Positions 23,199-31,125 of a stretch of 36,086 nt of DNA are shown piece after piece. The stretch is taken from contig DATGZD010000135.1 in NCBI GenBank assembly GCA_035297385.1, forward strand, positions 1 to 36,086, written 5' to 3'. Source of the DNA: UBA11855 sp035297385. Its GTDB lineage: Archaea; Thermoproteota; Bathyarchaeia; Bathyarchaeales; Bathycorpusculaceae. The notes under the pieces are model-generated. The model was not told the origin of the DNA. It was given only the letters and a program-made list of their open reading frames with translations, and searched no databases. A program made the translations under genes and the position numbers. Every line of letters starts with the position of its first letter. Position 1 is the first letter of the stretch.

Positions 23199-25652
23199 AT
23201 GAATCTACAGAAAAACAAAACAAAACTAATGACAGTAATCGCTACAATTTTTATGGTATCATCACTCGTAATGACAGCCAATATACTAACAACTAATGCA
23301 CAACTTGCAACTCAACAACCAATCAGTGGACCATTACCAGCTGGAGTAACAGTTAATGCAACAGTAAGTATTCGTGCATTTCTTAGCTTCAGACCAACCA
23401 CAATAGGTCTTGGTCAGGCATTTCTGGTTAACATGTATGTCACACCAGCACCAGGAGCAGGACGCAAATTATTAGATTATAAAGTAACAATCACAAAACC
23501 AGATGGAACTACATACGTTCATGAAACTGATTCTCGATGGGATGATGGTACAGCATGGTTTGAATACACAGCCGATCAAGTTGGAACATGGAAACTTAAA
23601 TTTGAATTTCCAGGAACTTACTTACCAACTGGAAGATACTTTGAAGGAAACATAATAACAGCAAACACAAGTGGAACAGTCTATGATGTTACAGCATACT
23701 ATAACCCAGCATCAACACAAGAGCAAACACTCACGGTGCAACAAGATATGGTTGCTTCATGGCCTCCATCAGCATTACCAACAGATTATTGGACAAGACC
23801 AATCTCAATGATGAACAGAGAATGGTACTCGATTGCAGGCAATTATCCATGGGCTTATGGTAACAGTGGAACTGACTATGCAGGCCCATTTGTCACTGCA
23901 CCAGAAACCTCACATGTAGTCTGGAAACGTCAGGGTGGAATATTTGGTCTTGTTGGAGGAGAGATGGGTCAATTTTCTCTGGATCCAACTGCAGTAATAG
24001 GTGCAGCTGGCGGGGGAAACCCAACAGTCATCTATTCAGGAAGATGTTATGAAACCTTCAATAAACCAGGTGTTGGAAGCGTCGCTGAATGCTACGATCT
24101 ACGTACTGGACAAGAATACTATGAAATTCCAGTATCCCAAGGGGGCACAACTCCACAGTACATTTCATACACTGATTCTAATGTGGAACTGCTGGCAATA
24201 AGCAGCGGCAGACTACTAAAGATTGATCCATGGACGGGACTAGTGAGAACTAATGTTTCATTATCTCCAATATCATCTGGAACTTTCTACAATGCCCGTT
24301 ACTTCCTTACTGTACAAAGCCTTGGTACAGGCAAAGGCTATCGTTTGATAAATTGGACTTCAGAAGGAAGCGCCAGCAACATTACCCAAAGAATTATGAA
24401 TAATATCACGTGGCCCTGGAGCAGTTTAGGAACCGTACAAGACTTTAATGCTGCAGTCGCAGTTCAAATATCAAGCATTTCAGCAGGTGGCGCATTCGTT
24501 GGACAAACAATTGCAGCCGCTAGCCTAACCAGTGGTGCACAACTATGGAATACAACAATAGAAGAACCATACTACAGTGGCTCATGCAATGTTGCTGACA
24601 ACGGTAAAGTCGCTGTACATAATGATAGGGGATACTTCCGATGCTTCGATTTGAATACGGGACAAGAACTATGGAAGAGCGAACAATTCGAGTATCCTTG
24701 GGATGCACCAGGATTCGGCGCATATGATATAGCATCAGCTTATGGTTTGATATTTAGATCAGCATATACTGGCGTATACGCAGTCAATTGGACAAATGGC
24801 AAAATAGAATGGAAATATGAATCACCAAACAATCCGTTCGAAACACCATACATCACTGGAAACGGTACAGCAGTCAGCTCATGGAATGGCGGAATTCTTG
24901 TAGCTGATGGAAAAGTCTATGACTACAATACAGAACATTCACCAACTCAACCAATAACAAGAGGCTGGAAATTGCATGCTATTAATGCTACGACAGGTAA
25001 AGGTATATGGAATATTACGGCTATGTCAGGTTCACGAGATTTTAGAGGTGCAATAGCTGATGGTTACTTAGCATTCGATAATTTCTATGATGGTTACATG
25101 TATGTGTTTGGTAAAGGTAAAAGTGCAACAACAGTTGTTGCAGCACCAAAAACTATTGCTAAAGGTGCAGAAATTCTAATCGAAGGAACAGTACTCGATA
25201 TGTCTCCAGGACAACCAAACACACCATGTGTATCGAAGAATTCAATGTCCACTCAAATGGAATACTTACATATGCAGATGCCCGTTGATGGAATTTGGCA
25301 TAATCTAACAATGACAGGTGTTCCAGTAACCCTTACGGCAATAAGCGACGATGGCAATTATATCAACATCGATACAGTAACAAGCAACGCATACTATGGA
25401 ACTTACGAAAAAGCTTGGACTCCACCAAATGAAGGAACATACCAGATTGTTGCCTCATTCGCTGGAGATGCGGCCTATGGCAGTTCGGGCGCACAAACAG
25501 CAATCACAGTTGGACCAGCACAAACGACACCACCTGACAATAATCAACCAGCAATCGTCATACCAGACTATACACTGACAATTGTAGGCGCAGCAATTGC
25601 TGTCATAATCGCAGTTGCCATAGTTGGAGCTTTAACGCTCAGAAAAAGATAA
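23199..25652 (+). CDS. Large PQQ-propeller/Ig-like cell-surface protein (paralogue C)
   Basis: An 817-residue exported protein, the shortest full copy: signal peptide to about 35 (TTNAQ), N-terminal beta domain (SFRPTTIGLGQ, ITKPDGTTYV, QVGTWKLKFEF), signature LPTDYWTRPISMMNREW, PQQ-like propeller (YDLRTGQEYY, AVNWTNGKIEWKYESP, HAINATTGKGIWNI), Ig-like domain with NTPCVSKNSMSTQMEYLHM, and tail IPDYTLTIVG + helix + RKR (Leu replaces Met of the usual PDYTM). It is shorter mainly in the first half of the propeller, after the signature. The start ATG has GGGAG 9 bases upstream. Sequon-rich. Role as for the other copies; no enzymatic site seen. Confidence 0.85.
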   Translation: MNLQKNKTKLMTVIATIFMVSSLVMTANILTTNAQLATQQPISGPLPAGVTVNATVSIRAFLSFRPTTIGLGQAFLVNMYVTPAPGAGRKLLDYKVTITKPDGTTYVHETDSRWDDGTAWFEYTADQVGTWKLKFEFPGTYLPTGRYFEGNIITANTSGTVYDVTAYYNPASTQEQTLTVQQDMVASWPPSALPTDYWTRPISMMNREWYSIAGNYPWAYGNSGTDYAGPFVTAPETSHVVWKRQGGIFGLVGGEMGQFSLDPTAVIGAAGGGNPTVIYSGRCYETFNKPGVGSVAECYDLRTGQEYYEIPVSQGGTTPQYISYTDSNVELLAISSGRLLKIDPWTGLVRTNVSLSPISSGTFYNARYFLTVQSLGTGKGYRLINWTSEGSASNITQRIMNNITWPWSSLGTVQDFNAAVAVQISSISAGGAFVGQTIAAASLTSGAQLWNTTIEEPYYSGSCNVADNGKVAVHNDRGYFRCFDLNTGQELWKSEQFEYPWDAPGFGAYDIASAYGLIFRSAYTGVYAVNWTNGKIEWKYESPNNPFETPYITGNGTAVSSWNGGILVADGKVYDYNTEHSPTQPITRGWKLHAINATTGKGIWNITAMSGSRDFRGAIADGYLAFDNFYDGYMYVFGKGKSATTVVAAPKTIAKGAEILIEGTVLDMSPGQPNTPCVSKNSMSTQMEYLHMQMPVDGIWHNLTMTGVPVTLTAISDDGNYINIDTVTSNAYYGTYEKAWTPPNEGTYQIVASFAGDAAYGSSGAQTAITVGPAQTTPPDNNQPAIVIPDYTLTIVGAAIAVIIAVAIVGALTLRKR

Positions 25653-25680
25653 TCAGCCATACAAAAATCAAGAGTCAACA

Positions 25681-25702
25681 TTCCCTTTTCTTTCTTTTTT
25701 CC
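25681..25702 (+). terminator. Pyrimidine-tract terminator of paralogue C
   Basis: TTCCCTTTTCTTTCTTTTTT and two further C's, about 29 bases past the stop codon. The rest of the 313-base gap to 25967 holds the next promoter. Confidence 0.55.
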
Positions 25703-25884
25703 GCAATTAACAGTTGAATGTATTGCAGGTTTCGTTACGATACTGGGAATTTGAACTTAAGCACTCAACATAGCAAACAAATTCATCAAAAGTCTTTTCT
25801 TCTTATAGCAAAATTTAGTTAAAGTTTCTACAAAACAACAGCAAGAACATGCTTCTTTGACTTGATATGGTTTCTAAGAATAAA

Positions 25885-25966
25885 CTTAAAAGCGTTTTAC
25901 ATACATACTTAGTTTTTCGTGAAACTTCTTAAAGACTTCGCAATATACTAAAAGGAGAATAGAAAA
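25885..25966 (+). promoter_or_regulatory. Promoter and leader of surface-protein gene at 25967
   Basis: CTTAAAAGCG around 25885 is the TATA candidate, predicting a start near 25912. There a small stem AGTTT (25911-25915)/AAACT (25922-25926) occurs. The leader ends TACTAAAAGGAGAATAG before a GTG start, matching the leader of the 4788 gene (TACTAGAAGGA). Confidence 0.45.
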
Positions 25967-28567
25967 GTGAATTCACCAAAGAATATGGCAAGAGCAACTA
26001 CAATTCTTCTAATTATGATGATCAGCTCTATTGCATTGATGACAAACATATCCACAACAAATGCTCAAACGAATGCAGCTAACACCGGAGTTCCTGGACC
26101 ATTACCATCAGGTGTTACCCCTCAAGTAACTATCAATGTCGTCGCTCACCTAAGCTTTAGACCAAACCCGGTGGGCGTTGGACAGACTATATTAGTTAAC
26201 ATGTGGGTTTCACCGGCACTCCACGCCTCTCGACACCATACAGGCTACAAAGTTACTTTCACAAAGCCAGACGGAACAACAGATACTGTAACTCTCGACT
26301 CTTATCCTGCAGACGCAACCGGTTGGTTTGAATACGTGGTCGACAAAGTTGGCAACTGGAAAGTGAGATTCGACTTTCTAGGAAGCTACTTCGCTACAGG
26401 AAATGTAACAGGCGGATTCATGGAATCAGGTCAAGTGACCCTACCCTCAACATATTACACTCCAGCAACTTCTGGAGACCGAACATTGGTCGTGCAAGAC
26501 GCTGCAGTCTGGTCTTGGCCTGCATCGCCGTTACCCACGGATTATTGGACGCGACCAGTACATGTTGAAAACAGAGAATGGTGGCCAATTTTAGGTGCTT
26601 TCCCTAGCACAGGATGGAACGGAGAAGGATTAGCCGTATGGGATCAGCTTTATCCTGACACGAATCCGCACTGGGGAAGCAACCTGAAATTTGTTCCATG
26701 GGTTCAAGGACCAAACAGTGCACACATAGCATGGAAATACAAAGGTTCTCTATCTGGTCTAATCGGAGGGCAAGCTGGAACCTACGGTAGCTCCTCAAGC
26801 CCCGGAAGCCCAACGATAATATATGCTGGAAGAGCGTATCAAACCTACAACAAACCGGGAATCAATACAACTGCCCCAACATATTGGAAATGTTATGATA
26901 TACGCACCGGTGAAGTTTTCTGGGAATACCCCGTGACAACAATAAGTGCTGGAGGCTTCTTCTTTGGACCATCAACTATTGGCTTGGCTCCCAACCTAAT
27001 CGAATATACCAGTCCGACCCAGTCTGAAGTAACAGGAGCAGAAGCAGCTGGAACATGGTCAGTTAGCCTGATTTATATTGGCAGTGGAAGTCTATACAAG
27101 TGGGATCCTTGGACGGGCGCAATGACTGCAAACATTTCGATCTCTCCGTTAACATCAGCTACATTCTACCAGAACCCCAACAAACGAAATGAAGAGCCTC
27201 TCTGCTTATCCATACAAGATCTAGGAGCCTCAGCAGGCACCAATAGGTACAGACTCATCAATTGGACAACGCGTGGAACCTCAACTAACTTTGCTTCTAG
27301 AATAAAGAGCAATACAACATATGCAAGAAGCAGTTTGCCAAGCTTAATTGATTGGAACATACGATTAGGCGCAAACGTAGGTCTAATAACCACCGCAGGA
27401 GTCTGGACAGGACAAACAATAGAAGGAGTCGACTTAATGACAGGACAGAGCCTATGGAACATAACAGTTGCGGATGAGCCTGCATACAGTCCAGTCTGTT
27501 CAATTGTTGACCACGGGAAGGTCGCCATTTTATCTAGTAAAGGCTACTACTTAGCATATGACCTGAGAACAGGAGCATTAGCTTGGAAGGGGGAACAAAT
27601 GAATTATCCATGGGCATCCGCAGGTTTTGGAGCATACTCTGCTATGTCAGCATATGGACTACTAGTAAGGGAAGCCATGGATGGTGTTTATGCATACAAC
27701 TGGACCAATGGCAAAATAGAATGGAAATATGAGGCACCAGCCAACCCATATGAAAGTCCCTACACTGGAGAAAACGGAACATCAGTGTATCCATTTTACT
27801 CTTTCTCAGTCGGTGGCTGGATAGCAGATGGCAAATTCTACACATGGACCTTTGAACATACTGAAAGCTGGCCACTAACTCGAGGCTGGGGATTACACTG
27901 TATCAACATGACAGACGGTAAAGGTGTATGGAACATAACTGGATGCAGTACACCTAACGCTATCGCCGATGGTTACCTTACAGCATCCAACAATTACGAT
28001 GGCTACATGTATGTTTTTGGTAAAGGTCAAAGCAAAACTACGGTTGAAGCACCGCTTACTGCTATAACTGCAGGACAAAGCGTTGTAATACAAGGATCAG
28101 TACTTGATCAATCACTTGCACAACCAAACACTCCATGCGTATCTAAAGATTCTATGAAAACACAGATGGACTATTTACATATGCAGCTACCAATCGATGG
28201 AATATGGCATAATCTAACAATGACAGGAGTTCCAGTTTCAATAGATGCACTAGACCCCAATCAGAACTGGATACACATTGGAGATGCAACTACAGATCCA
28301 TACACAGGCAATTTTGGATACACATGGAAGACACCTACTATAACGGGACAATACTCTATAAAGGCCACATTCTTAGGAGATGACTCTTACGGAAGCTCAA
28401 CTGCCGCCGCTTATACTGCTATTGTTGAAGCACAATCAGGAGGAGAAACTGCTCCAATCATTACTCAGGTCGTAGATAACTCCACTATAATCTATACTGT
28501 AATCGCAGCCGCTGTAGCAATAATAATAGCACTTGCCATAGCTGTCGTCTTGCTTAGGAGAAAGTAA
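25967..28567 (+). CDS. Large PQQ-propeller/Ig-like cell-surface protein (paralogue D, divergent tail)
   Basis: An 866-residue exported protein: signal peptide to about 34 (TTNAQ), N-terminal beta domain (SFRPNPVGVGQ, FTKPDGTTDT, KVGNWKVRFDF), signature LPTDYWTRPVHVENREWW, PQQ-like propeller (YDIRTGEVFW, AYNWTNGKIEWKYEAP, INMTDGKGVWNI), Ig-like domain with NTPCVSKDSMKTQMDYLHM. The C-terminus differs from the other five copies: PDYTM is missing and the linker is GGETAPIITQVVDNS before a helix and RRK. The Ig domain is also more diverged (GQYSIKATFLGDDSYGSS). Start is GTG with AAGGAG 9 bases upstream. This copy may be anchored but not processed like the others, if PDYTM is a processing signal. 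Confidence 0.85.
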   Translation: MNSPKNMARATTILLIMMISSIALMTNISTTNAQTNAANTGVPGPLPSGVTPQVTINVVAHLSFRPNPVGVGQTILVNMWVSPALHASRHHTGYKVTFTKPDGTTDTVTLDSYPADATGWFEYVVDKVGNWKVRFDFLGSYFATGNVTGGFMESGQVTLPSTYYTPATSGDRTLVVQDAAVWSWPASPLPTDYWTRPVHVENREWWPILGAFPSTGWNGEGLAVWDQLYPDTNPHWGSNLKFVPWVQGPNSAHIAWKYKGSLSGLIGGQAGTYGSSSSPGSPTIIYAGRAYQTYNKPGINTTAPTYWKCYDIRTGEVFWEYPVTTISAGGFFFGPSTIGLAPNLIEYTSPTQSEVTGAEAAGTWSVSLIYIGSGSLYKWDPWTGAMTANISISPLTSATFYQNPNKRNEEPLCLSIQDLGASAGTNRYRLINWTTRGTSTNFASRIKSNTTYARSSLPSLIDWNIRLGANVGLITTAGVWTGQTIEGVDLMTGQSLWNITVADEPAYSPVCSIVDHGKVAILSSKGYYLAYDLRTGALAWKGEQMNYPWASAGFGAYSAMSAYGLLVREAMDGVYAYNWTNGKIEWKYEAPANPYESPYTGENGTSVYPFYSFSVGGWIADGKFYTWTFEHTESWPLTRGWGLHCINMTDGKGVWNITGCSTPNAIADGYLTASNNYDGYMYVFGKGQSKTTVEAPLTAITAGQSVVIQGSVLDQSLAQPNTPCVSKDSMKTQMDYLHMQLPIDGIWHNLTMTGVPVSIDALDPNQNWIHIGDATTDPYTGNFGYTWKTPTITGQYSIKATFLGDDSYGSSTAAAYTAIVEAQSGGETAPIITQVVDNSTIIYTVIAAAVAIIIALAIAVVLLRRK

Positions 28568-28588
28568 GTAACAAAAACAAAAGAACAA

Positions 28589-28604
28589 CCTTTCCCTCTT
28601 TTTT
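28589..28604 (+). terminator. Pyrimidine-tract terminator of paralogue D
   Basis: CCTTTCCCTCTTTTTT lies about 22 bases after the stop codon, of the same kind as for the other copies. Confidence 0.5.
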
Positions 28605-28784
28605 GAGTATGATAACAATTGATATTGTTCAAAGTGTGAGTCTTGAATAGATTATGATAAGCTACTGTTGTACAAATTATGTAAACAAAAGAATCAGATA
28701 TTAAACAACTCTGTTCTATTGACTTTGTTTTCGTTGTCTCTGATAGATACTATTATACAACCTATTTAACTCAAGCGGCAGTTT

Positions 28785-29066
28785 TTATTCAGTTTTGGTT
28801 TCAGTGTCTGTTGTTATTTCTTCTATTGGTTTTGGTGGAGGAGTAGTTGCCATAGTCCAGCCAATCCATGCACCAATAGCTAAGATTGCAACAAAACCGA
28901 TAGCTACTGGAAGTGCTACTAACCAGTATTGAACGCTTGTAGAGGTACCTATGTTTAGCCAGGAGATTATGTATGGATCATAGAGAAATAAACCAGCTAA
29001 GTAACCTACAGCTATAACTAAACAGATTACAAGAATTAATGCACCGATTGTTTGATCTTTACTCAT
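28785..29066 (-). CDS. Small two-helix membrane protein
   Basis: A 93-residue protein with two transmembrane helices (about residues 8-28, IGALILVICLVIAVGYLAG; and 48-72, YWLVALPVAIGFVAILAIGAWIGW). A polar loop of about 20 residues lies between, and the Pro-rich, Thr/Glu-rich C-terminal tail (TPPPKPIEEITTDTETKTE) is probably cytoplasmic. The start ATG is supported by GGTGAG 9 bases upstream. No family recognised. It lies downstream of the 41-residue gene and the exporter gene on the same strand, but a T-tract separates it from them. Confidence 0.65.
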   Translation of the reverse strand: MSKDQTIGALILVICLVIAVGYLAGLFLYDPYIISWLNIGTSTSVQYWLVALPVAIGFVAILAIGAWIGWTMATTPPPKPIEEITTDTETKTE

Positions 29067-29151
29067 TTGTTTTTCTCACCACCCCTCAATATCTATGGAG
29101 TGATCTCTCTTGCTAATTAGAGCTATATTAGTTTTAACTAAAATATAAAGC

Positions 29152-29159
29152 AAAAAAAA
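29152..29159 (-). terminator. T8 terminator of the 41-residue gene
   Basis: Eight T on the minus strand, 10 bases after the stop of the small gene at 29170. There is no clear stem. Confidence 0.5.
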
Positions 29160-29169
29160 GGAAGATAGG

Positions 29170-29295
29170 TTAAGGAGTACATTCAGCTACAGGAGTGACG
29201 CTGTTCTTAGCGTGCATAAAAAGTCCGACCGAAAGTGCTGCAGTTGCTGCTCCAACGCCAGCGAGAGCTAAAATAGTCATCATTTTTCTATTCAT
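29170..29295 (-). CDS. 41-residue single-pass membrane peptide
   Basis: ATG at 29295 to TAA at 29170 gives 41 residues: a basic start (MNRKMM), one hydrophobic helix (TILALAGVGAATAALSVGLF), and a short outside tail ending VAECTP with a Cys near the end. GAGATGA lies about 4 bases before the ATG and a T8 terminator follows, so it looks like a real transcribed unit. It could also be a cleaved signal peptide leaving a 15-residue peptide. Function unknown. Confidence 0.55.
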   Translation of the reverse strand: MNRKMMTILALAGVGAATAALSVGLFMHAKNSVTPVAECTP

Positions 29296-29421
29296 AAAAT
29301 CATCTCGAGATCAAGAAGCAAAATAGTCTATTAAATTTATGTGGCTTCAAACACGCAACAACATATTCATATTAACAACTCAAACGAGCATCACGCCATC
29401 TTTTGATTACTAAATTGTTGT

Positions 29422-30924
29422 TTATTCTGGTTGAGTCATTATTGGGGTATTTTTTCTTATTGTTGACGAGGATGGTCTCAAATTTAGTTGAAAGACTGAA
29501 GGTATGATTGCGATTCCATTAACAATCCCTAATGCAATGTATGTATTTTTAATACTCTCTATAAATAGAGTTTTTTGAGGCAACATTATCGCAAGAGGAT
29601 TTGTGGCTGATATTAGGTTTGTCAGAAGATTATATGGAGAAGTCAATGACATTATAAGAATTGCAAAATTGAGGCTGACGGTTAGACCAACATTTAGAAA
29701 AAGTGAAACAAGTGCAGAACCTATTCCTCGTCTTTGTTCTGGGAGTGAAGACATGACAGATCTTAAGTTGGGAGCAAGAAAAAGACCTGTAGCTATTCCC
29801 ATAAGAATCATATAGACACTAAAATAGATGTAAGGAGTGCTAGAATTTGTTGTTGAAAAAAGAAGTAAACCGATGGTGCCTAAAATCAGGCCGGGTAACG
29901 TAAACTTTGAATGTCCAAACCTATCTGATAAAGTTCCACTAATAGGACCGACAGCTAAGAATGCAATTTCAAAAGGTAATATGCTAATGCCTGCTGCTAA
30001 TGGCGTTTCTCCTAAAATAAGCTGAAATTGGAGACTCAGAAGTAATAGCATTCCAGCCCAAGCTATAACATTAAGAAGAACAGCTAGAATTCCACCAGTG
30101 ACTTCTCTAATTCTAAACATTCGAAAATCAATTAGAGGATACTGAGTCTGCCTTTCCCATAGAATAAACACTGATAAGAAGATCAGCGAACTTGTAAACA
30201 GTGCAAATACTATTCCTGAATTGATTGTTCCATAGGCCGCGGTTGTTAAGGCAATCATTAAACAAAGAAGAAACGCTGCAAACGCGACAAATCCTGTCCA
30301 ATCAATCCTTGTATCCTTATCCAAAATAGCTATTTCCTTTAGACGTTTTCTAGACCATAAAGTTCCAAAAATGCCCACAGGAATATTTACATAGAAAAGA
30401 GCTCGCCAGTCAAGAAAAGATAAAATTAATCCACTAATAGTTAGACCAAATATGGCTCCAGCTCTATATGCAATCTGATTTATGCCAACAAAAAGGCCTA
30501 ATTGATTCCTTGGAGAGGCATCAGTCACGATTGCGATACTATTTGCAAAAACTAGTGCTGCGCCTGAACCTTGTATAGCTCTAAAAATAATCACTGTTAC
30601 AGGATCTATGCCTAGACTGGTTAGTGCTGATCCAATTGTAAAAAGGGCAAAACCATAAGAATAAATGCGTACTCTACCAAAAACATCAGATAATCTACCA
30701 ATTAACAATAGCAAGACGGTAGTTGCTAATACATATGATTGAGTTATCCAAATAGCTTGTTCAGCATCAGCTCCTAATTGTGAAGCGACTTGTGGCAAAC
30801 CAATGATTACTATCCGTGCATCTAAACCAACCATAAAAATTCCTATTGTCGTGACAGTCAAGGCAACCCATTTGTATTCCAAAATCTCAATTCCACAAAA
30901 CGTGAGTGCCTCAGAAATTCGCAA
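29422..30924 (-). CDS. MFS exporter, DHA2 (EmrB/QacA) type
   Basis: A 500-residue membrane protein with about 14 helices. DHA2 marks: MVGLDARIVIIGLPQVASQLG (helix 1, usually LDxTIVNVALP), WITQSYVLATTVLLLLIGRLSDVFGRVRIY (motif A), RAIQGSGAALVFANSIAIV (motif B), and LDWRALFYVNIPVGIFG. It expels small compounds by proton antiport; the substrate is unknown. The first codon is TTG at 30924 with no ribosome site; initiation some 13-14 codons further on, near LEYKWVAL, is possible. It stands alone between the small membrane genes and the divergent surface protein. Confidence 0.85.
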   Translation of the reverse strand: MRISEALTFCGIEILEYKWVALTVTTIGIFMVGLDARIVIIGLPQVASQLGADAEQAIWITQSYVLATTVLLLLIGRLSDVFGRVRIYSYGFALFTIGSALTSLGIDPVTVIIFRAIQGSGAALVFANSIAIVTDASPRNQLGLFVGINQIAYRAGAIFGLTISGLILSFLDWRALFYVNIPVGIFGTLWSRKRLKEIAILDKDTRIDWTGFVAFAAFLLCLMIALTTAAYGTINSGIVFALFTSSLIFLSVFILWERQTQYPLIDFRMFRIREVTGGILAVLLNVIAWAGMLLLLSLQFQLILGETPLAAGISILPFEIAFLAVGPISGTLSDRFGHSKFTLPGLILGTIGLLLFSTTNSSTPYIYFSVYMILMGIATGLFLAPNLRSVMSSLPEQRRGIGSALVSLFLNVGLTVSLNFAILIMSLTSPYNLLTNLISATNPLAIMLPQKTLFIESIKNTYIALGIVNGIAIIPSVFQLNLRPSSSTIRKNTPIMTQPE

Positions 30925-31028
30925 TAAGAAGATTACATTCAGATAATTAACTCTTTAGGAACCTTATGAAGATATTAAGGCTAATCTCATTTATTCGAGA
31001 AATTTACGGCATCCAAAATCACCTCTTT

Positions 31029-31125
31029 TGAATAATTTTTCGTTTTCCAAGCCGTTTAGAGAAACTTTATTAACAAAGTTAGCTGACGGCTTAGTGTTTC
31101 AAAAAAGAAGAGGAGAAAAAAGAAA
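31029..31125 (+). promoter_or_regulatory. Promoter and leader of surface-protein gene at 31126 with nested inverted repeats
   Basis: TATA candidate GAATAATTT (31030 on) predicts a start near 31060. Two nested perfect inverted repeats follow: AAGCCGT (31049-31055)/ACGGCTT (31086-31092) enclosing AACTTT (31063-31068)/AAAGTT (31075-31080). The leader ends AAGAGGAGAAAAAAG, with AGGAG before ATG 31126. A second TATA candidate (CTTTATTAAC) lies inside the repeat, so the repeats may be operator rather than RNA structure. Confidence 0.45.

Noticed and set aside
20387..28567. Tandem array of surface genes considered as a mobile or phage element
   Set aside because: No integrase, transposase, terminal repeats or attachment site; each gene has its own promoter and terminator, as in ordinary paralogue expansion.
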